A stretch of 64,000 bases of DNA. Origin: Vesta saturnalis (lineage: Eukaryota; Arthropoda; Insecta; Coleoptera; Lampyridae). This document shows, one piece after another, positions 33,471-44,950 of this stretch; positions within the stretch are counted from its first letter, which is position 1; every line of letters starts with the position of its first letter. The translations under genes and the position numbers were made by a program. Under the pieces are notes generated by a model. The model was not told where the DNA came from. It ran no database searches and worked only from the letters and a program-made list of their open reading frames with translations. Location of the stretch: NCBI GenBank assembly GCA_036346205.1, contig JARFJB010002009.1:1282501-1346500 (forward strand). The letters run 5' to 3'.

Positions 33471-36230
33471 GTCAATTGTAATCTCTTGTTATCTTTGTTT
33501 TTATTTCGGTTATCATTTTCTTTTGAAATTCGATACCAGTTTTATAAATAACGTTACTTGGCCGTCTTAGGTCTTACTCGATTTGTTGAAGATGGTCCAA
33601 TTTACTAACAAGATTGTTTTGCTTTATAACCGTATACCAATTTTACAGACCATTTTTTCACTGCACCTTTGTTCTGCTGATTACTTACATCGGTTCCAAC
33701 GGTTCTTTGTTGGTTTTCTTTGTGTGTGTATGAGCGTTTGAGCGAGCTTGTGTGCATCGATGTGTGCGTTTGTGCGTGGGTGCATACATAATAAAATGCA
33801 CAATTGATTTTAATCAAACTGTTAGAGTACTCATACATCTTATGTCTGACATATTTTGGTTTTAGTTTTGCGGATATTTATTGACTTTAGAGCATAATGT
33901 ATGTAAACGTTTCCCAAAGATAATTCAATTTTATTGTCATAATAACTGGAGAACTATTCACAGTAAAGCAGAAAGGACCGAAGCGCTGTGTAATGGCAGT
34001 GTGTGTGTAGCACAAATAAATACATAACAAATATATAAAATTAAGAATAATCATCTAATATGTTGATTTATATTTACCTAAGTCATTATTTTGTGTCGAA
34101 AAGAGTATTATACAAAAAAAGTTTAAACATCTTAGGTGTCCACAATAAAATAATTCAGTGTATTATTCATAGACAAAATCAATCACGTAGTAAATGGAAA
34201 TCGCGTTATTAGCTTCTAGCTACGCTTACGATATCTTACTGCAAATGTTAACTCCATCATCTACAGACTATTGATTTCAAATGTCTTTTCGGTCCCATTG
34301 TAAAAGGTTAGTTGAAAGCTTACATTATTCCATCGGACGTTTGCCTAATCCTCAAGGCGGTGCTATCTCATTATATAACATCAAACAACTGTTGTTCGTG
34401 CCGGTTGCGTATGATCTAAATCTTGAAATTTGATTAAAGGGATCGATTTTACTCACCTACGCGTTCTGTATTCATATATTGTGTGTATTAACTACATTTA
34501 ATAAATGTGAACCATTAGTTGTTTGTTTTGTTAAGACTGGCAGTTTGTATTGACGACGTGTTTGACTCAACTACAGTTATCTTATTTAAGTGTTTGTATA
34601 AAGAACTTTAATGTAAATTTCATTTTACATGTGTATGATCTTCCATTTAGAGTAGAGACTTTGTGCCACGATTTTTTTTCTTTTTAACAATTAACATAAG
34701 GGAATCAAAAACAAAGGAGACCAATTTTGCCATAAATAAACTTATAAATATGGAATGAAAAGTAAATGTATGTCTAATAAGGAGCGAAAAGGAAACCTTT
34801 GAGGAAATACTTTCCTAACTAGGTTCTGACAACTAACAAACATTTAACTTGTTTCTAATTTTTTCCGACAGACAACCTTTATTGACTGGGTTAATTCACC
34901 GGCTTATGTTGTTTGGAATCAAATGGTGTTATAACGAAAACGTAATAAAACTTTTTCGGAGAGGCAGTAACAATTCGGTAAAGTGATTAGTAGTTAATTT
35001 ACATAAACAAATTTTCTTCATTTCTTAAGCTTCTAAACACGAAATATAAAAATAAATCAACTCCAGTCGACTTAGACGTGGATACATTATTCTAGATTAA
35101 AATGTTTTAAATTACAAATTCTGCCTGCTATAACCTCAATGCAAATAATGACACATTGACTGTAATTTCGTTGCAATATCATTAGAAAATGTAATCAACT
35201 AATTCAAATCTCCGCGACCTGCTCTTAAAATTAACTTCAAAAGAATTTAATGAAGGAATCGTTACCTTTAATTACATTATTGTTTCTTTCTTTAAGTTCA
35301 ATTCTGTCAAAGATAGTTAAAGTTTTCAGTTCTCAATTCTTTAAGAAAAAAAAGGCTATTAAATATGTAAGCTATTTTCAACTCTATTACTTCCGGCGAA
35401 TGATCAAACGATTTATTAGACCATTTCTACTAGATTAGATAGGGTTTTCCTGAGGATCATGGATTTCTGTCGAGCTTTACCAAGATTCTTGACAGGAAAC
35501 TCTATTAACCTCTAAGTAAACGTATTGATCGATTACCATGAAAGTGAGTTGCATGTGATTACCATGAGAAAATTTTGATTTATAACATGATTATTTGACA
35601 AATAAAAGGTTAATGCACTGTTAATTGTAGGAAAACGTTTCGTGACTGTATTTCCGATTGGAACCGCTTTTCCTAAAGTTCTATTGTACTTCATTCAATT
35701 AACTGAACGTAATTTGTCATCCTTGTACTTTTTTCAACACAAAGAACAGAAAATAAATGTAGTATATTCCATGAATCCAAAATGTATAAAGCTTGTAATC
35801 TTTTGTACGTAATTAGAGTTTTCATTCGTATCTGTTTTATGCTTTGTATTACATTTTATTTCCTTGTGGTATTCCTGAAATATATTAGTCATTTGTTTCC
35901 GGATTTACATTATATCGCAGTTGTATTACATGTTGAATGTTAAATACCGATTTATCACGAAAGAGGTAAAGAGGTATGTATTAATATAGGCAAAATATAA
36001 AAGATGTAGGAAGTTAGGCAACATCATGCACAATTAGCAACAGCTACTCTTCTGTAATTCATTGAGGTACTAAAGGTTGTCTTGATTATTCATAACAAAA
36101 CGTTATTTTGTGGCATGGTTATTTTAATTAACAGTCTTTAAAAAACTCGTTTTTTTAAACTTGAACTCGTAATTCCAGACTGATCTTATTAAACTTGTTT
36201 TAATATACTATTATCATATTACATGGCTGG
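33471..36230. other. Intergenic, nothing recognised beyond a short GT tract
   Basis: A degenerate GTGTGTG/GTGCGT tract lies at 33,719-33,785. The rest is AT-rich with no supported gene or repeat. Confidence 0.45.
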
Positions 36231-36232
36231 TA

Positions 36233-36276
36233 CAGAGTGTTTCAAAAAAGTTAGTACTTTTTAGTGGAATACCCTG
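36233..36276. repeat. 44-bp micro-element or paired transposon ends
   Basis: CAGAGTGTTTC (36,233) and the inverse end GGAATACCCTG (36,276) are each flanked by TA. These are Tc1/mariner-like termini with almost nothing between them. Confidence 0.4.
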
Positions 36277-36301
36277 TATATCATTCGACTTATGGACTTG
36301 A

Positions 36302-36694
36302 GGGGGTGGCCAACTAAGAATGCGAAGTACTGTATCTGCGAAACTATCCATCGTAGAGGCTTGCGCAAAAAAAAAGTTATTACTAAAACGGCCAATACAA
36401 AAACCTGGAAAATATTTTCAAGTTTCTGAAATGGCCGCTAGGGGGCGTAACTGCAATATTGAATCTAAAAAAGTGTTATTTCTGTGAATTATGCTATATT
36501 AACCTAATAAAAAAATAACTGATCTTTGAAGTCGAGGATAATCTGAACTTTTTTTGTTTGGCACTTTTTGACGTATCTATAAAAATAAAGTGGTAGGGGG
36601 TATTCAAAGGTTTCCTTAAATCACCTCCCGTACCTTCGAAACGGCTAAACTAATTTTAACAAACTTGGGCGCGTTGAAAAGAGCTTTTCTTGCC
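36302..36694 (+). repeat. Left TIR, outer part, of second DD41D element
   Basis: Matches the inverse of about 40,790-41,178, including GGCCGCTAGGGGGCGTAACTGCAAT and the TCGAGGATAATC tract. It breaks off after CTTTTCTTG near 36,690. Confidence 0.9.
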
Positions 36695-38640
36695 CCGACT
36701 AGCCAGTGTATGGGTGTAGGTCAGATGTTGAAAAATTTTGCACATCCAGAATAGTAAATCGTACGTAAGTCAAAATAGGGGATGAAAACAAAATCAGTTC
36801 GGTTTTGGGCGCCAGAATGTTTAGTAGTCAAAATAAGGGTCGTCGTGCCAAAATTACGAGTACATAGCGTGTCTAAACATACAAAAAACATACGCTTACC
36901 TATCCGCAATCAATCCTAAGTGTGCTGGACAGCAACTCATCAAACCACCTGAAATAGGGCTTCAAAAGCACTACACGCTTGTCAAATAAAAGCGTGATAA
37001 ACTCTCAATAAAGTTACGTTAATACACCTCAGTGTAAATAATTAGGTATTAAATAATAATCAAAACAAAACAAAAAAATAAGCTATAGAATGCACTCAAC
37101 AAAAAATCAAATAAAACACTAAATATTAATAACGCTATTACTCAATAAAAAAAAAACTAACTTCGTTACGTTAAAACTAAATTACCGGTAACTTGCAATT
37201 TGCAAAAAGAACTCTTTTGCAACACAAAAGGGTTTCCACAGAATTAAAACACATTTATAAAACCTAACAAAGCTATAATAAAATAATAAAAAAATAATAT
37301 AAATATAAACATACGATAATGCGTATAAACAAAAAAAAAATACAAAAGCTTAAAAGGCGACAGGATGTCTGATCAGAATGCTGCTTAACGCCGTTCTAAA
37401 CGGTTTTTAACCTATATATAAATTTCGTGGATTATATACTCACACTACTACAATAGAGTCAATTGCCCTTTAATACTAAAATAAATAACAGTGTGAAGGC
37501 GGAGCATCAGAACTATAATTAATTACAATGAATAAATTTAAAACAACAACTTAATTTAACAAAAAAAATACGACACCGCTTTCAAACTTTCGTTAACACA
37601 AAAAATAATTCGAAACACAAAAAATCTTGAAAAATTCAATAAAAAAAACACAATATTATATTACCTTAAGGTCTAGAATTATACCTCTCCTGTGTTACAA
37701 GAAATGATGACCAATGACTGCTATGACGGAAATGAAATCTCCCTGGTCTGGCAAATGATGAATGAAATGTTGTTCTTTTATACACAAACGATTCCTTGAT
37801 TGAATCTCGTTAAAATGTTACTGCATTAATTAAAAACTTCTTTTAAAATACTAATTTGTGCTCTCAATTTGCTTGTTAACTTTTATCTTTTAACTGGTTT
37901 TATTTCCACTAACAATCCAAAAGGTTAATAACTTGTTTTAAATAACTATAATTTTAATATATTGCGAAAGTTTCTTTATCCTTAAACACGCTTTGTACGG
38001 TAAATAAGTGGCACTGCAAGAACGTTGATTTAAAAAAAAGAATCCGCAAAAACGAGAAAAGCCAAAGAGGTCACTGAAGCACTAATAAAACACGACGATA
38101 TCCTCTAGGTAACTTTACGTAAAATCGAAATCGGCACTAGGTATAATCCTTTGGTGATGAACAGTTTTAATAAAATCCCTTTACAGGTCTACTTCAGAAG
38201 TAGCTAAACTACCCTTACTACACAAAAAGTACGTTCGTTAAACACCACAAGGTCCAAAGTATCAACGTTCTAAACCACCCCTTAAAGCGTAACAACAAGC
38301 GGCACCGTACTAGTGCACGAGAGCGCGATCAGTTTTAGAATAAAACAAAAAATTACCAAAAATCCATCTTGGCATTTTAAATCCCACTACTCAAAAAAAA
38401 TCTTTTCTAATTTAATTCCACCAATTAAAAAAACGGAAGGGGAAGATTTGATACCCCAAACACAAATTTCGTTTCCATCCGTCAGGGCTCGAGAACTTTC
38501 AAAAGTTCAAACGTCAGCAGACTTAACGCGAAAAATATCCCTATATTTTTATTTAAGTACAATCAGTCCCACATTCAACCACTATGACTTAAAACCAACA
38601 TACTCAATAATAAACTGAACAACTATACTTAAGCGACTCC
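36695..38640. mobile_element. ~2-kb insertion in the left TIR, unclassified
   Basis: This sequence has no counterpart in the right TIR. It is AT-rich with poly-A tracts and no supported ORF; the 101-codon frame 38,313-38,618 has no domain. Its first 70 bp resemble 22,617-22,690. No terminal repeats or target duplication were identified and both edges are approximate. Confidence 0.45.
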
Positions 38641-38767
38641 ATGTCGCCAATATGACATCATATACATTCAAATCTACACTATTTATATAAATTACTTAAT
38701 TTTTAAGGAAATCAAACGAAATAAACGTTAATTAAACTTATATACAACTATACACAAATAAACGTCA

Positions 38768-38965
38768 TTCACACTTTTTTTCATTAACAAGTAGCTAAAT
38801 GATGCCTAAACAAGCTCGCGAAAACCGCATCTCGATCTTGTTCCTAACCTAAAATATCGGCCAAAGAATGTTTTATACGAAAATGTTTTTTTTTTTAACT
38901 ATATTTTGCTGGAATTGTTTCTATTATGTAAGTTGTGGCCCTAAAAAGGACCGTTTTAAAGGAGG
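38768..38965 (+). repeat. Left TIR, inner part, of second DD41D element
   Basis: Pairs with about 40,478-40,675: GTTCCTAACCTAAAATATCGGCCAAAGAA and AAGTTGTGGCCCT are shared in reverse complement. Confidence 0.88.
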
Positions 38966-39350
38966 AACGTTTTTAATGCCACCGTAAATGCTCGAAATGT
39001 TGACCATCACTCTGTGCATTGCTGAGGCCTCTTATGGGTAGACAAAACTGCAGGTTCAATTTCGGCTCTGAATAGATTACCTAGAAATTGCGAATTTAAA
39101 TGTTTGTAAATTTATTGACCAGAATAAAATGACCCTTTTTGAAATTACTGCGAACGAGTAAGCAATGCTAAAAGTTATACGAAAGGCCTATTTTTTGTTG
39201 AATGCATATTCACTATGGATATATACGAAAAATACAATTAATAAAAGCAGGCAATGGAAACAGATACCTAAACAAAACACACATAATCCTCAAATTGTCA
39301 ATAGTTGTCAATACTTTCGCGTTACTTTGAGCAATTTTTGTGCTTTCAAA

Positions 39351-40464
39351 ATGCGTTTTACGAATAATGAAGCTGTTGATATGCTTGCGGTTTATTTTGA
39401 ATGTCTTCAGAATGCCGCAGTAGTTGAAAGAGTTTATGCGGCTCGATATCTAAATCGGCGTCCTTGCGATGTAAGAGTTTTTCCCCGATTCGTGGCGAGC
39501 TTACGAGCCAATGGTAGTTTACGGCTTACGTTTCAACGGCAAGAAAATATTACACGTGTACTGGGCTATATTGAAGGAAATCCTCATGCTTGCATAAGAG
39601 CATTATCCATTGAGTTCGGAATATCACGGACAACGGTTCAAAATATTTTGAAGGATCATAGGTAAGTGCTAATGGCCATCAAAATATATAGGTATTCGTT
39701 TAAACTTTTTTTAATTACTTTAAGTATGCACCCATATCATGTCGTCTTGCATCAGGCCTTGAAAGAGGAAGATTTTGATCGAAGGTTAGACTATTGCCAT
39801 TGGATGTTAGGCATAATACGCGAAAATAGAGAATTTTTATTTCAAATTCTTTGGACCGATAAAGCCACCTTCAGTAGTGACGGGAGAGTCAATCTGCACA
39901 ATATGCATTATTGGTCTGCAGAAAATCCCCATTGGTTGCGTGAAGTTCAGCGCCAAGGACGTTGGAGTTTAAATGTATGGTGTGGCATACTGAGAGGCAG
40001 AAAGAACTATTGGGCCATATTGTTTCGAGCAACCCCTAAATGGAAATGTGTTTCCTGACTTTTTGGCCAATCAATTACCGTTGTTGTTTGAAGATGTGCC
40101 TCTGGAAACAAGGCAAAAATTGTTTTTGCAGTTGGATGGTTGGCCAGCACATTTTACTATTAATGTGCGAGTGTATATTAATGCAGTATTTCAACAGCGG
40201 TGGATTGGAAGAGGAAGTCTGTTTCCATAGCCTCCGCGATCGCCATACTTAACTTGCCTCGATTTTTATTTATGGGGGCGCTTAAAGGACATCGTGTTTC
40301 GGACTCAAGTTACTACTAGAGAAGATATGAAAAATCTGATTCGTAACGAAATACGTAACATACCGAGAGCCGAAATTGAAGCTGCAGTTTTGTCTAGTCA
40401 TGAGAGGCTTCAGCAATGCATAGAGCGTGATGGTCAGCATTTCAAGCATTTACGGGGGCATTAA
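39351..40464 (+). pseudogene. DD41D transposase pseudogene with a small intron
   Basis: Transposase of the same lineage as that at 4,427. I prefer the ATG at 39,351 (MRFTNNEAVDMLAVYFE) because it matches the family start; an upstream in-frame ATG at 39,165 lies in sequence with no similarity. Two helix-turn-helix segments follow, ending ISRTTVQNILKDH. A 63-bp intron fits 39,662-39,724 (GTAAGT ... TTTAAG), and its removal joins KDH to MHPYHVVLHQAL, as family members read. The first catalytic Asp is in WTDKATF (39,858), where the usual Glu after it is Lys. A frameshift lies between 40,000 and 40,045. The second Asp is in QLDGWPAHF (40,135), a TAG is at 40,228, and the third Asp is in CLDFYLWG (40,261). 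Exactly 41 residues separate the last two. The C-terminus ends HFKHLRGH. Confidence 0.92.
39662..39724 (+). other. Probable spliceosomal intron in the transposase
   Basis: Begins GTAAGTGCTAATG and ends TTTTTTTAATTACTTTAAG. Removing it restores the frame and the conserved KDH-MHPYH junction. Confidence 0.7.
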
Positions 40465-40477
40465 AAACCTTCCTCTT

Positions 40478-41178
40478 TTAAACCGGTCTTTTTCAGGGCC
40501 ACAACTTACATCATAGAAACAATTCCAGAAAGATAGTTAAAAAAAAATAAAAATTTAAGGGATTTTCGTATAAAGTTTTCTTTGGCCGATATTTTAGGTT
40601 AGGAACAAGATATCGAGATGCGGTTTTTGCGAGCTTGTTTATGCATAATTTAGCTACATGTTTATGAAAAAAAGTCATACCAATGCATTTAATTTTTTTT
40701 GTGAACATTAACTGTTTCTGTCGGAATGTCGAACAAAGCCCTCTAGCGACGACATGTGAAACTAACAAAACTTCATTATTTTAACATTTGTAGCCCAAGA
40801 AAAGCGTTTTCAACACGCCCAAGTTTGTTAAAACCGGATTAGGCGCTTTGAAGATACGGGGGGTTATTTAAGGAAACCTTTGAATACCCTCCACCACCTT
40901 ATTTGTATAGATAGTCAAAAAGTGCCAAACAAAAAAAGTTCTGATTATCCTCGACTTCAAAGATCAGTTATTTTTTTATTAGGTTAATATAGCATAATTC
41001 ACAGAAACATCACTTTTTTAGATTCAAGATTGCAGTTACGCCCCCTAGCGGCCATTTCAGAAACTTGAAAATATTTTCCAGGTTTTTGTATTGGCCGTTT
41101 TAGTAACTTTTTTGCACAAGCCTCTACGATGGATGGTTTCCCAGATACAGTACTTCGCATTCTTAGTTGGCCACCCTG
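40478..41178 (-). repeat. Right TIR of second DD41D element (~700 bp)
   Basis: Uninterrupted inverse of the two left parts. It begins just after the transposase stop with CCGGTCTTTTTCAGGGCCACAAC and ends GGCCACCCTG. Confidence 0.9.
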
Positions 41179-42386
41179 TACGTGCAATTATAAGATTTTA
41201 TTTATGTAGGTTTACTGTATATAAAATTTACGGTTTTTGAAATAATTCGAATTATATCCAAAAAGTCACATTTACTAATATAAGTTTATTATCATGTACC
41301 ATTTTGTGTTTGTTAGGAAAACTTTTATATTTGGTCCAAGGAAAGCTTAAGCCTCTGTTCTAAAGAAGAAATATTAGAGATAAATGCTGCAGGATGTTCA
41401 AAATATATGTTGACACCTGCGAAACTTGAAATAGAAAAATATCACTTTTCCCAAATCGAACCCCTCTATATTTTTACGTTGTGCTAAAGAGAATCAAAAA
41501 CCACTCATTTCTTCATAAGTATGTTCTATACCTATCTCTTACTGATTTTTAGTTGTTTGGATTTTTCCATAATATTTCACTGGTGCTTGAGATTATTCGC
41601 AGTAGACATGAAATTTCAAAAAAGAGACAAAAAGTTGCATTAAGTACTAAACACTAGTATAAAAATTAATTAATTCCAACAGAAAATATACTATATTATC
41701 ATAAGAACTTATAAAATAAACGAACATCAAATCGTTGGATAATTCAACAGTAGCGGAGGGGCACTGTTTGTCGTTCATCATTACTACCATCAAAGTAAAA
41801 AGTTTAGTCACTTCACTTTGAAGGTTTATTTTACAAAATTGTGGAGGGGTGGATTTGCCTAAAATTTCTGCTATTTAACAATTGATATATTGATGAAAAA
41901 TCTGGAACACTGGAACTGTGGCAGGATGCCTACTATGATTTTATCTAACGGAGGGTTGTTAAAATTAAGATTATATTGATATATTGATGTTAAACTATGT
42001 AAATTCCAAGTGTTCAATTGGTGTAGTGTTAAAACTGTTGAACTTCATTTACAATAAGGTACTATGAATCGTAGCATTTTCCAACACGCTCGGCTTTAAA
42101 CCTTTATAATTATTTTATTTTCCAATGGAAATCAATAACATTCGTGAATTAGGTTGTTCGGTCTGAACCTATTACCAAAAATAAATTCTAACAAATTGTT
42201 TTCATTTACTTGTGAATAGCCCAAACAGGAAATCATGACCAATTCTCACTATGTGAAGTAAGTAAACCTTTTTTTTGTCATAACATTAAGGAATTGCCTA
42301 AATAACTTAAATGTAAAAATATTTTCTTAAAATATACTCTTGAGTATACGATTATGCGCTTTTGAAAAATGTGCTATTATTGAATA
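41179..42386. other. Intergenic, nothing recognised
   Basis: AT-rich, no supported gene or repeat. Confidence 0.5.
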
Positions 42387-42399
42387 AGGATGGCAAACC
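42387..42399 (+). repeat. Target site duplication, left copy
   Basis: AGGATGGCAAACC, identical to 42,783-42,795. Confidence 0.9.
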
Positions 42400-42782
42400 A
42401 AGCTAGTAGCGTAGTGGTGATACTTAGCATTCGTGAGGTAATGGGTTCGATTCCCGTTACCGTGTCTACCTTGTATGAGGTTTTTTCAGGGGGTTTTCCT
42501 CATACAGATGTACCGTCATGGTCACTGCGTATATGCACACCATGTGCGGCTACTTAGGCAAATGCTGGGATAGTATTTTCCCCATCAGAACCGTAACTCC
42601 GTTCCTTGCGATCCTATCCTGACCACACCCATTCTTAATCCCACCATACATATTTACATAATGTATGCATGTATGCTGGGAATCCATGATTATGGCTGAA
42701 GAAGCTAGGGAAGCTCAATCAGCTCGCCCTCTCCCTTGGGGAAGGAATGAAATACGTGGCATTTTCCTTTTTTTCCTTCCTG
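42400..42782 (+). mobile_element. tRNA-derived SINE with perfect 13-bp target duplication
   Basis: The 5' head carries polymerase III promoter boxes: A box TAGCGTAGTGG (42,407-42,417) and B box GGTTCGATTCC (42,444-42,454), at tRNA-like spacing. The body includes ATGAGGTTTTTTCAGG-GGTTTTCCTCAT and CACTGCGTAT, and the tail ends in a T/C-rich stretch. AGGATGGCAAACC flanks both sides. A SINE is copied by the machinery of a partner LINE and encodes no protein. A diverged relative lies at 51,975-52,300. The partner LINE was not identified. Confidence 0.92.
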
Positions 42783-42795
42783 AGGATGGCAAACC
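42783..42795 (+). repeat. Target site duplication, right copy
   Basis: Identical to 42,387-42,399. Confidence 0.9.
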
Positions 42796-43440
42796 GCAAC
42801 CGTTTTTAATTTAGGAGCGGAAAAAAAAATTTGTACACATATTTGTGCCTTCAATTTAAGTCATTGTATTATTTGTTAGTGAGCCAAAATAGTATGTCAA
42901 GCGAGGACATATCAAGGTTCGAACCCAGAGCGGTATTACTGTAGTATGTATAAAGTAACAAAGATAAGGAAGAACAGCATGGGGATCTTGAAAGCGGTAA
43001 GAGATACGAAGGCGGTTAAATTAGAGAAAAGCTGCAAAATTTAGGGCATGTTCTCGTGTAGTTTGCAAAAGTTCATTATTGTTTATTATTTCAAGATTTA
43101 AAACAAAATACGATTTTTGGGTTTTTCTTTTTTCGTAATTCCTTCATTGATTTTAAAAGACAATTGTGCGACGTTGGAAAAAGAAACGGGTAGATTTTGG
43201 CTCGTTGGTCAGGATGTGAGTAAGCGTAAAGTGTTTCATTGCGAGAGATCGGTGTCTGGTGTGCGTGTAAGTGCAGTGTATCTGATTTGGGAGATGAGAG
43301 AATTGGGTCTAGGGATGCCATCTTCGACGTGAAATTGAATTGAATTTCCTCGTGTTGTTATTGTTTACTGTACGCACCTAAAACGTTTTTGAATTTACTT
43401 TAAACTCTGCTAAAATATTTTACTTACTTAATCTAAATAG

Positions 43441-43444
<4 letters not shown>
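42796..43444. other. Intergenic, nothing recognised
   Basis: Overlapping 70-codon frames on both strands near 43,100-43,330 have no motif. Confidence 0.45.

Positions 43445-43490
<46 letters not shown>
43445..43490. repeat. (TA)n microsatellite
   Basis: Pure TA run that stops where CAGTGCGCTCAGATAG, a transposon-like end, begins at 43,491. Confidence 0.97.
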
Positions 43491-43493
<3 letters not shown>

Positions 43494-43656
43494 TGCGCTC
43501 AGATAGTAACGGATATATTCATTATTTTAGAAATCGTTAATTTGTGCTCAAAATCCTGCGACACGTCGATTTTTTATTTTGATTCCAGTCTTTATGCTGT
43601 GTCGCACATGTATATGGCGCTGCGCACTTTTCGGATATGACGCCAAAGTTCATATT

Positions 43657-43844
43657 TTTAAATGGCAACCCTGTATGTTCTTCGCTGAAATCGATGCAAC
43701 TCTTTCTCCTGAGTTCAAAAAAATCCCTATTTATTGGGATTATTTGAAACAGTATAAGCGATATTAATTATTGAATGTGGCATAATTCGAAAAGTGAAAG
43801 ATTTGCATCGATTTCAGCGAAGAACATACGGGTTGCCATTTAAA
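43657..43844. repeat. Inverted repeat, possible foldback element
   Basis: The left arm 43,657-43,706 (TTTAAATGGCAACCCTGTATG, then TTCTTCGCTGAAATCGATGCAA) and the right arm 43,796-43,844 are reverse complements with few differences: one extra T in the left arm and a few changes near its inner end. A ~90-bp loop separates them. Transcribed, this would form a hairpin of nearly 50 bp. Confidence 0.85.
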
Positions 43845-44199
43845 TTTCACTATTTTTCGACAGCTGTTGCATTCTTCAAGGTATCTTGCTTAAACAAGGG
43901 GGGGTTTTCCGGGTAGACAAACATGAATATCTATTTCCTTTCAACGTAAATTATAGAAGGCGCCACCAACACCTTACTCGTGTTTCTGGTTTCCGCTGTA
44001 TTTTTTTTGTGGATAAAGGTTTTGAAGGGCTTGTTAACATTTCTGAAATGTAATTTTATTTTCCTTAAAAAAGGCACTCTTATTGTATATCGCTAAATAG
44101 TTCCACTTTAGTTGAAAATGCATTTAAAGTGAACTCTGCAGAATGTACATATTTCACTTCTGTATTTACAAACAACCAAAAAACTATAAAATATTGAAC

Positions 44200-44870
44200 A
44201 GGTATTTAATTATGATGAAAGGTATTCTCAAACTGTCCGCCATTCGCCCCAATACATCTTTGGTACCTTTTCAAGAATTTTTTTCTTACTGCAAAAAACG
44301 ATGGATGCAGACTTCTAATTGCATTTGCAGCTGCAACAATTTGTTGACATAGTTCAGCTCTTGTATTCATCACAGAAGCGGAATATAGTAAAGTTTTTAT
44401 GTACCGCCAGAAGAAAACGTCCAATGGATTTAAATCAGGACTTCGTGGAGGTTAACGATGTTCGCTTTCTTTTCCAGTTCAGCGATGAGGGAATACGTTA
44501 TTTAAGTGATTTTGCACTGCGAGAGGATAATGGACAGGGATGCCATCTTGAAGAAACCACATCTCACGACAAACATTTAAAACAACTTTCTCCAGCAGGT
44601 TAAACAAGTTATGCTAAAGGAAGTTCACATACTCTCGGCCATTCAGTTTAGCTGGTGGTTTAAAAAGACCCACAAGAGAATCGTTCACTATCCCAAATAT
44701 TTATTTTAAATTCGTGTTGGGTTTTCGTCAGACCAGATATGGCAATTTCTACAGTTAAATACCCCTCTTCTGGTAAAGGCTGCCGTATCCGTAAACAAAA
44801 TATTGTTTATAAAAGATTGATCACGTAGATGATGGCTTAAAATCCAGTTAGAAAAATCTTCTTCATTGTC
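44200..44870 (-). pseudogene. DD41D transposase remnant (C-terminal half)
   Basis: Reading on the minus strand, REMWFLQDGIPVHY carries the second catalytic Asp (codon 44,547-44,545). PPRSPDLNPLDVFFWRYIK carries the third (44,421-44,419). Exactly 41 residues lie between, with two in-frame stops and no frameshift. The C-terminal tail ends RYQRCIGANGGQFENTFHHN, the usual family ending. The region toward 44,870 continues in other frames; no N-terminal helix-turn-helix was found before the sequence gives way to another element near 44,900-44,995. A likely left end is CAGTGCGCTCAG at 43,491. It is the only one of the cluster at 39-51 kb that lies on the minus strand. Confidence 0.85.
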
Positions 44871-44904
44871 ACTTTTTGAATCCCATTAGATGGCGTTTTA
44901 AAAT

Positions 44905-44950
44905 TTTTTTATTCAACGTTTCGTCTCCGAGAAACCATCATCAACTTTGT
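44905..44950 (-). ncRNA. Hammerhead-like motif (minus strand)
   Basis: Reads GTTGATGATGG, then a stem GTTTC-TCG-GAGAC, then GAAACGTTG. The stem pairs as five base pairs with one G-U. Compared with the hammerhead core, the first C is T and two extra bases precede the stem. Motifs like this sit at the ends of some retroelements. It is probably a relic. Confidence 0.35.

Larger units (their letters stand above)
36302..41178 (+). mobile_element. Second DD41D Tc1/mariner-type element, left TIR interrupted
   Basis: The right end is GGCCACCCTG followed by TA (41,179-41,180). The left end, GGGGGTGGCCAACTAAG, matches it except for the first two bases. Inverted repeats of about 700 bp flank a broken transposase (39,351-40,464). 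The left repeat is in two parts, 36,302 to about 36,694 and about 38,768 to 38,965, separated by some 2 kb absent from the right repeat. Without that the element would be about 2.8 kb, close to the first element. Confidence 0.88.

Noticed and set aside
31255..33570. Long open frames (up to 381 codons) rich in Arg-Leu, Phe-Ala or Cys-Val
   Set aside because: They are translations of the hexamer array; a six-base period keeps every frame open. No start context or unique sequence.
38313..38618. 101-codon frame in the TIR insertion
   Set aside because: Low complexity and no domain; composition fits non-coding AT-rich sequence.
36302..41178. Nested end series like that of the first element
   Set aside because: I looked for internal CAGGGTG-TA ends in both arms of this element and found none; only the outer ends are present.
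42400..42470. Functional tRNA gene
   Set aside because: A and B boxes are present but the arms do not form a complete cloverleaf, and the sequence continues as a repeated SINE body.
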